A stretch of DNA of 24,336 nucleotides from an uncultured Bacteroidales bacterium (GCA_945912085.1 CAMEBJ010000002.1:1-24336), one strand, 5' to 3'. Shown: positions 8,517 through 19,500, counted from the first letter of the stretch. Notes: generated by a model not told the origin, from the letters alone. A program made the numbers and translations.

Positions 8517-11315
8517 TTAGAATGTGAATTTCAGTCCGAAGGAGAATGACCTCACGGAAGGATAACCAAGGGATATGGACTCAGGGTCGAAAATCTTGAT
8601 TCTGTCAATAGAGAAGAGATTCAGTCCCCGGAAGAAAATGGAAATCTCACGGAATTTCGCCCTCATCAATGCCTCTGACTGGAATCCGTAGTAAACATAG
8701 AGCGAGCGGAGCTTGAACCAGTCGGACTTTTCAACCCAGAAATCACTTCCTCCCTGGAAGTTGTTCCCGTTGCTCAGGGTTGTCAGACGTGGATAGCGGG
8801 CATTCTGGTTTTCCGGAGTCCAGCGGTTGTTGTAATAGTGCATCGAGATGTTCTTGTCATCATTGTAGAGCGGCCAGTAAACCGACCCGGTTGTGAGCTG
8901 GACATACTGGTTGATGCGTCCGTCGAAAGTGGCCTCGAAACCCAGACCCTTCCATTTGAATCCCAACTGGATACCGTAAACGGCAGAAGGAAGGGAGTGG
9001 TATTGATCCATATACTGCTTGTCATTCACGTCAATCACACCGTCCCCGCTGATGTCCTTGTAGCGGATGTCTCCCGGCCTCACTCCTTTTCCTTCGAGGG
9101 TGCTTTGAGGGTATTTCGGAAGCAGATTGCCATTGGAATCGAAATCGGAAGTGCTGTAGAGGCCGTCGCTGGTGTAGAGGGTCAAGGCCGTGATGGAGTG
9201 ACCGGTCCGGTACATATAGGAGTAAGGATGGTATTCCTCACCCATTTCAAGAATCTTGTCCTTAGTGTAGGAAATGCAGCCTCCTATGTGCCAGGAGAAA
9301 TCTCCGACCGTCTGGCTCCAGCTTGCGGAAAGTTCGCCTCCCCAGTTCAGGGTCTCTCCGTTGAAAATATACGGCGAGCCGAGGCCGAGCAATGAGGAAT
9401 ATACTCCGGAGGATGACACCTTCAGATGTTTCCTGTGGTTGCGGAAGACATCAATGCTTACCTCAAGACCTCCGAAGGCCCGAAGATCGATTCCCACATT
9501 GGCCTTGAAGTCCGTTTCCGGGAGAGCCCCGTAAGAAGGGTAGGAACCCTGCATCATTCCGGATTCGGACGAGCCGACCATTGAAACAAATCCACCGCCA
9601 CTGCCGTTGTTCGGAGTGTCCAGACCGTAACCCAGCCTTGCATCGTAACCGGTGATTCCATAGCTTGCGCGAAGTTTCAGAAGGTCGAGTCCGGAAGCAT
9701 CCTTGAGGAAAGACTCGTTCGAGATGATCCAGGCTGCGGAAACGGCAGGATAGAAACGATATTTCTTTCCTTTCTCGAGGAAAGCACTGCCTGAGCAGGT
9801 CGCCACTACATCCACGAGATATCTGTGGTCGTAATCATATCCTGCCCTGAGGATGAAATCATTGTAGGAAAACACATTGCCCTTTCCCCTGTTCTTCCAT
9901 CTGTCCATCGACCAGATGAAGGAAGCCTTCACGCCATTCTTGCCGAAGGTCCTGTCGTAGTCAGCCATTGCCGTTACAGAGAAATTGTTGTTGACACTGC
10001 TTCCGCCTGCAAGAGCAGATGAGAAGGACAGGTCGGTGTCATTGCCATATTCGGTCCAGTTGAGTTTCTGAACGTCTCCATTATCGTCCCGGCCGTAGGC
10101 CATCATTACATACTTGTAGGTCTTTGACCTGTTGTCATTGATTATCGCACTGTTGTCGAATGCGCCCTTGAGTGTCAGGGAGAGTCCCTGTGTCAGCATC
10201 GACAGGTCCTGGATGATCGAGAGATCAGCAAGAAGGGTTCTCTGGAGAGAAACCGAATATCCACTCTGGGTGTAGGTCGAAAGAGGATTCGCAAAGAGTT
10301 CCGACCGTGCCCAGAGACCGTCCTCGGACTTGAGAGGGAAAGCGATTGCCGGAGTGGTGTAGATTCCCGAGACATAGGTTCCCGCGTAAGGCTGCTGTGT
10401 CTGAGAGAGACGACCCATCATATTGATCCTGATTCGGGTGGTCCTTGTCATTTCCGCTTCAAGGTTGGTCCTGAGTTTGAGACAGGAATTCTGGTACTGG
10501 GTGCTGTAGCCATCATTCATCCTTGTGTTGTTGAACAGGCCATCGTAGCCGTTGTAGTTGGCGAGCACATAGTAGCGGAAGCGTTTCTCCCTTCCCTCCA
10601 GGGAAACGTTCAGGTCGTGGACGAATGCCGTCTTCCTGAGAACTTCCTTCTTCCAGTCCACCGAAGGGAAGAGGGAACTGCCCTGTGCTATTCCCTTAAG
10701 GTCGGCAGCAGTGTATCTCGGCTGAAGGCCGTCATTGGCAAGTGCCTCATTAACTGCATTGGCATAGGTAAGGCCGTCCGCCATCTGAGGCATTGCAAAC
10801 GGGGTCTGAACGCCGAAACTGTATTCGGCATTGATTCTCATTCCCGGAGTATGTCCCCTCTTGGTCGTGATGACAACCACTCCGTCCGCTCCCCTGTTTC
10901 CGTAGATTGCGATTGCGGCGGCATCCTTGAGAACCGTGATGTTCTCTACCTCTTCTGCTCCGATGAACGCCGGAGCTCTCTCGACACCGTCAACTATGTA
11001 CATCACATTGTTGCCCGAGAAGGAGCCCCTTCCCCTGACAAACATTGACTGTCCGTTGTCCGGAAGATTTCCTCCGTTTGACACAATCACTCCGGGAAGC
11101 ATTCCGGATATGCTTGCAAGTGCCTGTCTTCCACGGACAATCTGAAGGGCCTGGACCCCTATGCTGGAAGCGCTGACTGTTGAAAGGTCCGTGCTGACAG
11201 ACTTGTCGTAACCCAGGTAAAGGACGGTGTCCCTGATCGGGTTTATTTCTCGTGCATAGGAGAGCGAGGCTGACAGCAACAGGAGAGCCAGGGTAATGAA
11301 TATCTGTTTTTTCAT
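8517..11315 (-). CDS. SusC-family TonB-dependent transporter lacking the N-terminal CarboxypepD_reg-like domain (pair 2)
   Basis: A 932-residue outer-membrane barrel that imports glycan fragments using TonB energy. After the signal peptide (cleavage near LSYA-RE) there are only about ten residues before a TonB-box-like stretch, DTVLYLGY (28-35). The plug domain follows at once (ISGMLPGVIV, FVRGRGSF, MYIVDGVER, ITVLKDAAAIAIYGNRGADG). The roughly 80-residue carboxypeptidase-regulatory-like domain that precedes the plug in most SusC proteins, and in SusC1 here, is missing. The barrel is complete to the terminal aromatic strand SFGLKFTF. The start is sound: ATG 21 bp after the SusD1 stop, followed by a good signal peptide, so the short N-terminus is not an annotation error. 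It pairs with SusD2, 10 bp downstream. Confidence 0.95.
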   Translation of the reverse strand: MKKQIFITLALLLLSASLSYAREINPIRDTVLYLGYDKSVSTDLSTVSASSIGVQALQIVRGRQALASISGMLPGVIVSNGGNLPDNGQSMFVRGRGSFSGNNVMYIVDGVERAPAFIGAEEVENITVLKDAAAIAIYGNRGADGVVVITTKRGHTPGMRINAEYSFGVQTPFAMPQMADGLTYANAVNEALANDGLQPRYTAADLKGIAQGSSLFPSVDWKKEVLRKTAFVHDLNVSLEGREKRFRYYVLANYNGYDGLFNNTRMNDGYSTQYQNSCLKLRTNLEAEMTRTTRIRINMMGRLSQTQQPYAGTYVSGIYTTPAIAFPLKSEDGLWARSELFANPLSTYTQSGYSVSLQRTLLADLSIIQDLSMLTQGLSLTLKGAFDNSAIINDNRSKTYKYVMMAYGRDDNGDVQKLNWTEYGNDTDLSFSSALAGGSSVNNNFSVTAMADYDRTFGKNGVKASFIWSMDRWKNRGKGNVFSYNDFILRAGYDYDHRYLVDVVATCSGSAFLEKGKKYRFYPAVSAAWIISNESFLKDASGLDLLKLRASYGITGYDARLGYGLDTPNNGSGGGFVSMVGSSESGMMQGSYPSYGALPETDFKANVGIDLRAFGGLEVSIDVFRNHRKHLKVSSSGVYSSLLGLGSPYIFNGETLNWGGELSASWSQTVGDFSWHIGGCISYTKDKILEMGEEYHPYSYMYRTGHSITALTLYTSDGLYSTSDFDSNGNLLPKYPQSTLEGKGVRPGDIRYKDISGDGVIDVNDKQYMDQYHSLPSAVYGIQLGFKWKGLGFEATFDGRINQYVQLTTGSVYWPLYNDDKNISMHYYNNRWTPENQNARYPRLTTLSNGNNFQGGSDFWVEKSDWFKLRSLYVYYGFQSEALMRAKFREISIFFRGLNLFSIDRIKIFDPESISLGYPSVRSFSFGLKFTF

Positions 11316-11336
11316 CTTTTCAATATTTTCAAGTTA

Positions 11337-13289
11337 CTACCATCCCGGGTTCTGGACCAGTCCGTATCCCTTGTTGATCTCATCGGACGGGAACGCGCTC
11401 AGGAACCATTTCGGGCTGAATTTATCCTGCCAAATTCTGCCCTGGTCCATCTTTGACGGGTCTGAATAGGTGAGAACAAGGTTGCCCTCCTCGAAAGAAC
11501 CACTCTTGCGGGTTATCTGGATTCCGTAGAGAATCTTGCGCATCAGGTCCTCCCTCTTCCAGAAAGCGATGTCGAACCAGCGGACTTCTTCGAAACAGAA
11601 CTCCCTCGCCCTTTCATCTAAAATCTCCTCGCGAAGGTATTTGTCACCTTGGAGGTTGCATTCAGGATAGTCCGGAAGGGTTTGCCCCGAATGAAGCCTG
11701 GCGGCATTCGGAAGGGTCATTTCCGGAAGGCCCACCCTTGTGCGGGTCTTGTTGAGCCAGGAAAGGGCTTCCTGGGAACGGCCAAGCTCGTTCAGAGCCT
11801 CGGCGTACATCAGATAGAGTTCAGGAAGACGGATATAGGCCGAATTGGTGGCCTTGTTGAGAAACTCGTCATTGTAATCCCAAAGGAACTTCCTGATAAT
11901 GAAGCCTGTGGCACATTTCGGATTGGCTGAACTTCCGTGTTCCAAACCGTCAACCCAGGTCTCGGCACAGCGGGTCCTGTAACGGTCCCCGGCTATGAGT
12001 ACTGTTTCGTACAGACGGGGATCCTTGCCTGTGAAAGGATTGTCCGCAAGAGTACCCTCGTGACCGTGGTCTGCGAGCCATTTTCTGTAATCGGAAGGTG
12101 TGCCGTCGGCAGCGGTAAACATATCCACGAAATTCAGGGTTACGCAGCCTCCGCCATATCCCCTTCCTGCCTGTCCCTGGTCGGTCAGACCGAAATACAT
12201 TCTGTGGTAGGTGTTGTAATAGGTAGGTATGGCCCTACCGGTGTGGATGATGATTTCCGGGGATTCCCTATCAGCGTAGCAGGTGCTGAAAGCCTGACGG
12301 TAGCCCTCGGCGTCATTTGTCTGAGGCATCACCAACCTGTAGGCATCACCGTTTTCCGTGTTCTTCTTGAAGAAATCCTCACAGGCATCAGCCACAGCCT
12401 GCCAGTTCTCCTGAGTGTAGGAACCGAGCCAGGTCATCAGTCCGGGATCCTCCTTTACGGAAGCTTTGTTGGCTGCCGTCGGTTCCTGTGCCTGAAGGTA
12501 AGGAGTCGATGCATTGAACAGCGGACGGGCCGCAAGTTGAAGCACTCTTGCCTTCAGTGCGAGTGCTCCGGCAGCGGTCATTCTTCCGTTGTCCGAATCT
12601 GCGACAGTCCACGGAAGCTCTTTCGCTGCCTGCTCGCACATATTCACAATAAAATCCACACACTGTCTTACCGTTCTGCGGGAATAGTCCGCAGTCATTT
12701 CATTTTCCGGGGTGGCATAGTCATCCAGAATCGGCACTCCTCCGAAATGACGGAGCATCTCGTGCATCTGAAGGGCTATGATCATCCTTGCCTCACCTTT
12801 GCGAACTGTTTTCTCCTCATCAGTCATATCGGGGACCCTGTCCACATTGTTGATGAAAATCCATGCGCGCCTGATTCCTGTCCAAGCGCCTTCCTGATCC
12901 GGAAGAAATCCGAATTTTCCGTACCCCGCATTCTCCGCCTCGGCATTGTAGGTGCCTGCATAGTAGGTCTTGATAACACCTCCCCAGGTGCAGTGGCTCT
13001 GCATCAGGTCGGTCATTGTGTCAAGATTGTCCCAGCCGATTTTGTTACCTCCGTTTTGGAATTCGTACCGGCCGTTGTTGGAATGGACTGTCAGACAGGT
13101 GCGGAGCGAGGCGTATGCACCGACGAGTTCTCTCTCGGCATACAACTTCGACGAAAAGATCTGCTCAAGGGTCATATCCGCTCCAGGCGCCTTCTCGAGA
13201 AAGGCGTTGCCGAATTTGAGGTCGCTGCAGGAAGAAGCGGCAAAGAGCGCGGCAGCAGCCATTATATTTGTAAATATCTTTTTCATCAT
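11337..13289 (-). CDS. SusD/RagB-family outer-membrane glycan-binding lipoprotein (pair 1)
   Basis: A 650-residue SPII lipoprotein (LFAASSC, Cys21 counting from the first of two consecutive ATGs). It carries the SusD hallmarks: an N-terminal 'SDLKFGNAFLEKAPG' opening, TPR-like helices (YAEALNELG), a 'DERAREFCFEEVRWFDIAFW' type segment, and the terminal NPGW. It is about 100 residues longer than SusD2, so it has extra loops that could shape ligand binding. The first ATG shares one base with the SusC1 stop (TGATG); the second ATG three bases on (13286) is an equally possible start. The overlap points to coupled translation with SusC1, as expected for partners in one outer-membrane complex. Confidence 0.96.
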   Translation of the reverse strand: MMKKIFTNIMAAAALFAASSCSDLKFGNAFLEKAPGADMTLEQIFSSKLYAERELVGAYASLRTCLTVHSNNGRYEFQNGGNKIGWDNLDTMTDLMQSHCTWGGVIKTYYAGTYNAEAENAGYGKFGFLPDQEGAWTGIRRAWIFINNVDRVPDMTDEEKTVRKGEARMIIALQMHEMLRHFGGVPILDDYATPENEMTADYSRRTVRQCVDFIVNMCEQAAKELPWTVADSDNGRMTAAGALALKARVLQLAARPLFNASTPYLQAQEPTAANKASVKEDPGLMTWLGSYTQENWQAVADACEDFFKKNTENGDAYRLVMPQTNDAEGYRQAFSTCYADRESPEIIIHTGRAIPTYYNTYHRMYFGLTDQGQAGRGYGGGCVTLNFVDMFTAADGTPSDYRKWLADHGHEGTLADNPFTGKDPRLYETVLIAGDRYRTRCAETWVDGLEHGSSANPKCATGFIIRKFLWDYNDEFLNKATNSAYIRLPELYLMYAEALNELGRSQEALSWLNKTRTRVGLPEMTLPNAARLHSGQTLPDYPECNLQGDKYLREEILDERAREFCFEEVRWFDIAFWKREDLMRKILYGIQITRKSGSFEEGNLVLTYSDPSKMDQGRIWQDKFSPKWFLSAFPSDEINKGYGLVQNPGW

Positions 13290-16200
13290 CAGAACGTTAT
13301 ATTAATGCCGAAGTTGAAAATCCTGTTGTTTGGATAGGTGTAGGTCCCGTCTCCGGTGCTGCCTTCGGGGTCAATGTCAAACTGCTCGAGTTCAGAGAAC
13401 AGGGTCAGAAGGTTGTAACCGCTCAGGAAGACTTTGAAAGATGAGATTCCGGCTTTCTTGAGGGCCTTGTCCTTGAATGTGTAGGCGACCTCGGCCGTCT
13501 TGAGCCTCAGATAGGAACCATCCATCAGCCAGAGGTCGGAATCTCTGGTGTACTGGGTCTTGTTCACGAATGTAAGTCTCGGAAAACGGGCATTGTCCAT
13601 ATTCTCCTCGGTCCACCTGCCGTCAGCCAGATAGGTCAGAAGGCTTCGGGAGTTCTGGGTTCCGAAAGGAGTGCGGTACTCGCCCGAAAGCACCCTCGAT
13701 GCGTGCAGGGCACCGGTCCACTGCATAGAAACCGACAATCCCTTCCAGCTGAGTCCCGCCACAAGACCGAAGACATAGTCAGGACGGCCGGAGTAACCGT
13801 AAAAGGTACAGTCGTTCCCGTCAATCTTCCCGTCATTGTTCAAATCCTTGAACAGAGGGTCACCCGGTTTGTTTGTTCCGGGCTGCTCCGGAAGAAGGTA
13901 CCTGCCTTCGTCGTCTTTAAGCAGATTTCCGTCGGAGTCGAAATCGGACGGACGGTAGAACCTGTCGAACACAAGACCGTAGCTCTGTCCGGTAGGGCGT
14001 CCCGTCTGGGCCATATACCACTCGTTCGGAGTCACCTCATCCATAAAGATGATCTTGTTTTTGGAATACGACATATTCGCAGTTATCCAGTAGCCTACCT
14101 TGTGACTCGGGCGCGTGTCCCTCCATCCCAGAGAGAGTTCATATCCCCAATTGTCCACGATTCCCAGGTTCATAAGAGGGAGCTTGTAGTCTGTCACCGA
14201 CGGGGATGTCCTCCTTTTGGAGAGAATGTCCTTACGGTGTTCAAAGAAGAGATCACCGTTGAAAGACAGGCGGTTGTCAAACATTTTCAAATCAATTCCG
14301 TAATTCTGCTTGTAGGCCTTCTCCCAGGTCACGTCCTCATTGCCCTGGCGGCTCTCGACCGCATCCCGCAGCATCCCGATGGTCGGATTGATGCCGAACT
14401 GCCAACTGCCATAGGCTCCATCACCAACAGCACTGTGGTTGCCGTTCCAGCCTCCAAGGTAGAGGAAACGCTCTCCGGAATATTTGTCATTGCCGACAAC
14501 TCCGTACGAAGCCCTGATTTTCAGGAAATCAATCACCTTGGCCTTGCTCATCCACTTCTCGGACGAAACCACCCATCCGGCCGAAACGGAAGGGAAGAAA
14601 CCGTAACGCTTGCCGGGAAGGAAGTTCTCGGAACCGTTGTAGCCGGCATTGAGGTCAAGCAAATATTTCTGTTTGTAGGCATATGTAGCCCTCCAGACAT
14701 ATCCCACATATCCCGTTGGTATGTCGGAATATGAGGAAGGATAATATTTCTTGCTCTGGTTGTAGAGGAAAAGACCCGAGACAGCGTGGTCTCCGAAAGT
14801 GCGGTTGTAATTGATTGATCCCTCGAGATACCAGTCCCTGGCACGGCCGGAAGAAGTCTCGGCATAGGAAAGAGGCTCATGGAGGTTGCTGATGCCCTCG
14901 GTCCGGTAAACGATAGTGTTGTCAAAACGAGGGTCGGAAATATCCATTCCGGGCTGTGTGACTGAGCCCTTGTAAATCGGAATCCAGGTACTGTCGGTAC
15001 CCGTCGGAGAACGGAGGATTGTCACGCTGTGGGTAGTATTGTAGGCTCCCTTGACCTGTACGCTCAAGCCCTTTGTGACAAAATCAAGATTCTGCTCGAT
15101 AGCCAGGTCGAGATTCAGGACATTCTGGTTAGTGGTGTAAAGACCCCAGTTGTAGTAATAGTCGTAAGGAGACTTGGTTTCTCCGATCGGGATGTAGGGA
15201 TTGAAGCCGTTCTGGATGAGTTTCCCGTCCACGAAGCCAGGACTTGAGAAAGGCACGCACCACATCACGGTCCTCCAGAGGTCCTCGTTCTGCGGTTCCT
15301 TGCGGCTGCCCAGACGGCCTCCGATGTTGAGTTTGAGCAAGGTCGTCTTAGTGAGGTTCACATCCACATTGGTCCTGTAGTTGAACCTGTCGTAGCGGAA
15401 GTTCGAATTGAAGGTCTCATAATTCTGCTTCAGGACACCGTCCTGGTGCATATAGCCCAATGAAACAAAGTAGCGGAATCTTTTCCCGCCACCGGACAGG
15501 GTGACATTGTGCTGTGTCTGCCAGGAGAAATCCTTGAAGACTTCCTTCTGCCAGTTGACATTCGGGAACATTATCGGCTCGTCGCCCTGGCGGAATCTCT
15601 CGATCACATAATCGGAGAAGATGAGGTTCTTGTCGGAGACTCCGTCGGATTTCTGAGCTTCGGTGAAGAGCGTTGCGTAGGTGTAACTGTCCACACAGGT
15701 AAGTTTGCGCAACGCCTGGGTCAGACCGAACTGGCTGGAAACCGAAATGCTCATCTTTTCCTCGGCACCGCGCCTTGTGGTCACGAGGATGACTCCATTG
15801 GCACCACGAACTCCGAACACTGCCGTCGAAGAGGCATCTTTCAGAACTGTGATACTCTCGATTTCATTAGGGTCCATCTGGAAAAACGACCTCTCGACTC
15901 CGTCCACCAGAATGAGAGGGCTGGAAGCCGTATTGGACAGCGAACCGGTTCCACGCACGAAAATCTGAGGGTCATCCGCACCCGGCTGTCCGGAAGTCTG
16001 GACGGTGGAAATTCCGGTGACGGCTCCGGCAAGAGCGCTTGCTGCACTTCCCGCTGGAGATTTCAGAAGTTCGCTCGTGCCGATTGAAGTGATGGCTCCG
16101 GTGATGGAGAGCTTACTCTGTTTTCCGTAGGCGATGACCTGAACTTCATCAAGAGTCTGGACATCCGGTACGAGAGCAATTTTGCCCATCGATGCGGCAG

Positions 16201-16480
16201 CCTTTACTTCAAGGGTCTCGTAACCCATCAGGGAAATCTCAAGAACTGAACCGGCAGGTACCTTGAGGCTGAACCGGCCGTCTAAATCAGTGATGACGTG
16301 GTCTGTTGAAGACTTGGCTTTCAGAAGCACGACCGCACCGATGAGAGGCTCCCCTGTAGAGGAATCCACGACCGTTCCGGTTGCCGTCACGGTCTGGGCG
16401 GCTGCATTGAAAGAGCCGAAGAAAATGACAAGCGCTGAAAGAAGAATCAGCAGCGAGTCTTTGTAAAATCCGTTTGACAT
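13289..16480 (-). CDS. SusC-family TonB-dependent transporter, canonical (pair 1)
   Basis: A 1063-residue glycan importer. From the ATG at 16480 it has a normal signal peptide ending NAAAQ (residues 25-29), a CarboxypepD_reg-like domain (about 31-110, with GTVVDSSTGEPLIGA), a TonB-box-like DEVQVIAYG, a plug (GAVTGISTVQ, FVRGTGSL, LILVDGVER, ITVLKDASSTAVFGVRGANG), and a 22-strand-type barrel ending FGINITF. The frame is open ten codons further upstream to a TTG at 16510, but the predicted -7 box covers 16508-16515, so that TTG would lie upstream of the RNA start; the ATG at 16480 also gives the better signal peptide. It is the first gene of the long operon and lies about 97 bp after the HTCS stop. 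Confidence 0.96.
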   Translation of the reverse strand: MSNGFYKDSLLILLSALVIFFGSFNAAAQTVTATGTVVDSSTGEPLIGAVVLLKAKSSTDHVITDLDGRFSLKVPAGSVLEISLMGYETLEVKAAASMGKIALVPDVQTLDEVQVIAYGKQSKLSITGAITSIGTSELLKSPAGSAASALAGAVTGISTVQTSGQPGADDPQIFVRGTGSLSNTASSPLILVDGVERSFFQMDPNEIESITVLKDASSTAVFGVRGANGVILVTTRRGAEEKMSISVSSQFGLTQALRKLTCVDSYTYATLFTEAQKSDGVSDKNLIFSDYVIERFRQGDEPIMFPNVNWQKEVFKDFSWQTQHNVTLSGGGKRFRYFVSLGYMHQDGVLKQNYETFNSNFRYDRFNYRTNVDVNLTKTTLLKLNIGGRLGSRKEPQNEDLWRTVMWCVPFSSPGFVDGKLIQNGFNPYIPIGETKSPYDYYYNWGLYTTNQNVLNLDLAIEQNLDFVTKGLSVQVKGAYNTTHSVTILRSPTGTDSTWIPIYKGSVTQPGMDISDPRFDNTIVYRTEGISNLHEPLSYAETSSGRARDWYLEGSINYNRTFGDHAVSGLFLYNQSKKYYPSSYSDIPTGYVGYVWRATYAYKQKYLLDLNAGYNGSENFLPGKRYGFFPSVSAGWVVSSEKWMSKAKVIDFLKIRASYGVVGNDKYSGERFLYLGGWNGNHSAVGDGAYGSWQFGINPTIGMLRDAVESRQGNEDVTWEKAYKQNYGIDLKMFDNRLSFNGDLFFEHRKDILSKRRTSPSVTDYKLPLMNLGIVDNWGYELSLGWRDTRPSHKVGYWITANMSYSKNKIIFMDEVTPNEWYMAQTGRPTGQSYGLVFDRFYRPSDFDSDGNLLKDDEGRYLLPEQPGTNKPGDPLFKDLNNDGKIDGNDCTFYGYSGRPDYVFGLVAGLSWKGLSVSMQWTGALHASRVLSGEYRTPFGTQNSRSLLTYLADGRWTEENMDNARFPRLTFVNKTQYTRDSDLWLMDGSYLRLKTAEVAYTFKDKALKKAGISSFKVFLSGYNLLTLFSELEQFDIDPEGSTGDGTYTYPNNRIFNFGINITF

Positions 16481-16495
16481 TAGCCTTGTTATTAA

Positions 16496-16521
16496 CTGAG
16501 GTTTCGGCAAATTTAACTCAG
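16496..16521. repeat. Short inverted repeat flanking the SusC1 -7 box
   Basis: CTGAG at 16496-16500 and CTCAG at 16517-16521 form a 5-bp inverted repeat around a 16-bp spacer that contains the predicted -7 box. It could be a regulator site or chance; arms this short are common. Confidence 0.25.
16508..16515 (-). promoter_or_regulatory. Predicted -7 box of the SusC1-led operon
   Basis: On the minus strand this reads TAAATTTG, a perfect match to the Bacteroides -7 consensus TAnnTTTG. It lies 27 bp before the SusC1 ATG at 16480, giving a leader of about 20 nt. No clear -33 TTTG is found at normal spacing, which would suit a promoter that needs an activator such as the adjacent HTCS. The intergenic DNA it sits in (16481-16576) holds no other recognised element apart from the short repeat. 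Confidence 0.55.
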
Positions 16522-16576
16522 CAACAGGCTATGTAAGGTCGAAAATTGTTCACAAAAACTCCACTTGTCAGAGGAC

Positions 16577-19500
16577 CTACCCTCGAATGCTGTCCAGATA
16601 AGCTTTCGGCGTCATCCCATACTTCTTCTTGAAGCAGGCGGAGAAATATTTCGGGTCGTTGAATCCGACTGAAAAAGCAATGTCGGAAATCCTCACGTCA
16701 TCCTTGTTTTCGGTCAATGCCTTGTAGGCGACGGTCATCCTGACATTGTTGATGAATGCTCCCGGCGACATCCCTGTAAGGGCCTTGAGTTTCTCCGTCA
16801 GGACAGTCTTGGATGTTCCCATTGAAGAGACGAACTCCGGAAGGTCGAAATCACAGTCCTTGTAGTGGGCATTTACGCAGTCAATGGCTCTTCTCAGGAA
16901 AGTCTCATCCATTGAAGTGTACTCCATATTGTCCACATCCAGGACAATCTGCTTCCGGAAGTCAGCTCCCTTCCGTTCAATCTTCCTCAGACACTCGACA
17001 ATCTGGGCATAGAGAAGTTTCATCGAGAACGGCTTGCAGACATACCCGTCGGTTCCAGCCTGCCAGCCTTCAATCTGGCTTTCCTCGGCACTTTTTGCGG
17101 TCAGAAGGATGACAGGGATGTGGCAGTACTCAAACCTGGACTTGATTGTCCTGCACAGTTCCAACCCGTCCATCTGAGGCATCATCACATCGGAAACCAC
17201 GAGCGAGACATTCGAAGTCTCCAGTATTTCAAGGGCTTCCTTCCCGTCCCTTGCCGTCAGCACATTGAAATGCTCCGCAAGCATACTCTTCACCAGATAG
17301 CAGAGTTCCTGATTGTCATCCACAAAAAGAATGGTGTAGTCATTCGACAGTCCCTCGGGACGCTCCAGAACCACTGTCGCAGTATTCAGGACAGGACAAC
17401 TGTCCTGGGAGGTGTCCTTTCCGATTTCCTCCCCTTCGTATGCCTCCTCTGAGATCGGCAGCCGGACAGAGAAGACATTGCCTTGTTCCGGACTGCTTGA
17501 CACAGTGATTTCACCTTTGTGAAGAGTGACAAGATCCTTGACCAGAGACAGTCCTATACCGGTTCCGATGGTATTGTGTTTTCTGTAGTCACCTTCGTAG
17601 AATCTCTTGAAAAGCCCCTTGATGGTCTTCTCGGACATAGTATCCCCCGTGTTCACCACGTCAATCATCACCATCCCGTCAGCCAGGGATGAAACCTTCA
17701 CGCTTATGTCCCCGCCCTGCGGAGTGTATTTCGCGGCATTTGAAAGCAGGTTGTACACTATTTTGTCAACCTTGTCCGTGTCATACCAGCCCTCGATCTG
17801 GTCCGGGGAACTCGTGAAGGAAAGGTTCTGGGCCTTGCCGGCAATCAGAGGGCTGAAAGCCTCCACACAAGAAGATATGAACTTCGTGAGATTTCCCCTG
17901 GAGACGGACAGTTTCAGATTCCCGCTCTCGACCTTTCTGAACTCAAGCATCTGCTGAAGGAGTCTGGTCAGCCTGGTTGTGTTGACAGACAGGACTTTGG
18001 GCAGGTCCGGATTCCATTTTCCGCCTGTCAGGCTCTCCACCGATGCATTGATGATGCTCAGAGGGGTCATCAGTTCGTGGGTGACATTGGTGTAGAACTG
18101 GAGTTTCAGGTGATTGAGTTCCTCAGCCTTCTGTTTCTCAATCCTGCTGAGCCTCACAAGTTCACGCGCCTTGATGCGGTCGTATGTGTATCTCCAGATT
18201 CCGTAGGCCAGAGCAGCAGAAACAAGCAAATATGCCATAATAGCCCAGAATGACAGGAGTGGATGGCGCAACACCTTGATTCTCAGCGTACGTTCGTGGG
18301 TTTTGTCACGGCCGAGGGTCTTCAGGCGGAAGATATAGTTCCCCGGAGGTACGTTTTCATAACTTGCAGTGTGTCTCCCCTCGGCATCAATCACCTCTTT
18401 CCGGTCATACCCTTCGAGGATGTAGGAATATATGTCCTGCTTTCCGGCGCCCTTGTTCAGAAGGGCGAAACTTATTGAAAACGAATGCACCGTGTGGTCT
18501 ATCCTGACCATGTCGGCATAGTTGATATCCTTTTCGCAGACTTTCCTGCGCTGTTTTGGGGACATCGACCTCAAAGAAGTCTCTCCGAGACGGAAATCAG
18601 TCAGGCAGAGATTCTCCCTCACGGGGGAAGACGGGGTCTGGCTGCGCAGCGGGAAATAGACGATTCCCTTGGAAGAACCGGCGGCAACCGTCCCGTCAGG
18701 CAGATTCACAAGAGTGCTGGCATTGAATGACATCGAGGCATCGTGATCCGATAGTGAAATATAGTCCACGTCTCCGATTCCGCCACCTTCGGAGTATGTG
18801 AAGGAGACAGCGGCATCGGAAGTAGTCACCCACAGTCGGGAAGTGATGTCCGAGGACATTCCTGTAATACCTTTATTATATAGGGCGGAGATATTGTTGA
18901 TCTGACTGAACTCCCCTTTCTTCCTGTCGTAGAGATACAGCCCGTCAAAAGCGGACCCTGCCCAGACATTCGAGGCCGGATCCACGAAAAGACAGGAAAC
19001 ATTGTCAGACTCTCCAAGGGACCATCTGACCAGACTGCCGTCGGAAGGGGAAAGACGATACACTCCGTAGTAGTTGGTAGCAATCCAGACTGAGCCGTCA
19101 CGAGCCGACTTGAGGTCGGTCACAATCACATCCGAAAGAGGGTCCAGGGCAGCATCCGGCAGATAATCCGCAATTGAAAAAACCTTGTTCCCGGGTGTCA
19201 TCACGAAAACGCCTTTCCTTGTTCCGATCCAGAGGTTCGATGCATTGTCTTCAGCGATTGCAGTCACTCCGAGATGGGCAAATTCCGGATAATCCTCTGC
19301 AACAACCCTCCGGGCAGCGTTGCGGGATGAGGGGTCCAGAAGCCATAGTCCCTGACTGTAAGTCCCGAAACAGATTTCCGAAGTACTGCGCCTGCGCGAT
19401 ATTACATCAACGGCCGAAGTGTAGGGGAAATCCCTGAAAGCCGGATATTTCTCGTAAGAGAGGAAACTGCCGTCAAAGGGGTCGTAAAGCACCATTCCGA

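Noticed and set aside
11937..13337. A 466-codon open frame on the plus strand antisense to SusD1
   Set aside because: It lies wholly against a convincing SusD gene and the SusC1 end, has no recognisable domain or signal, and its length is explained by the codon bias of the opposite strand.
13703..14734. A 343-codon plus-strand open frame antisense to SusC1
   Set aside because: Shadow of the SusC barrel sequence; no family features and no plausible start region.
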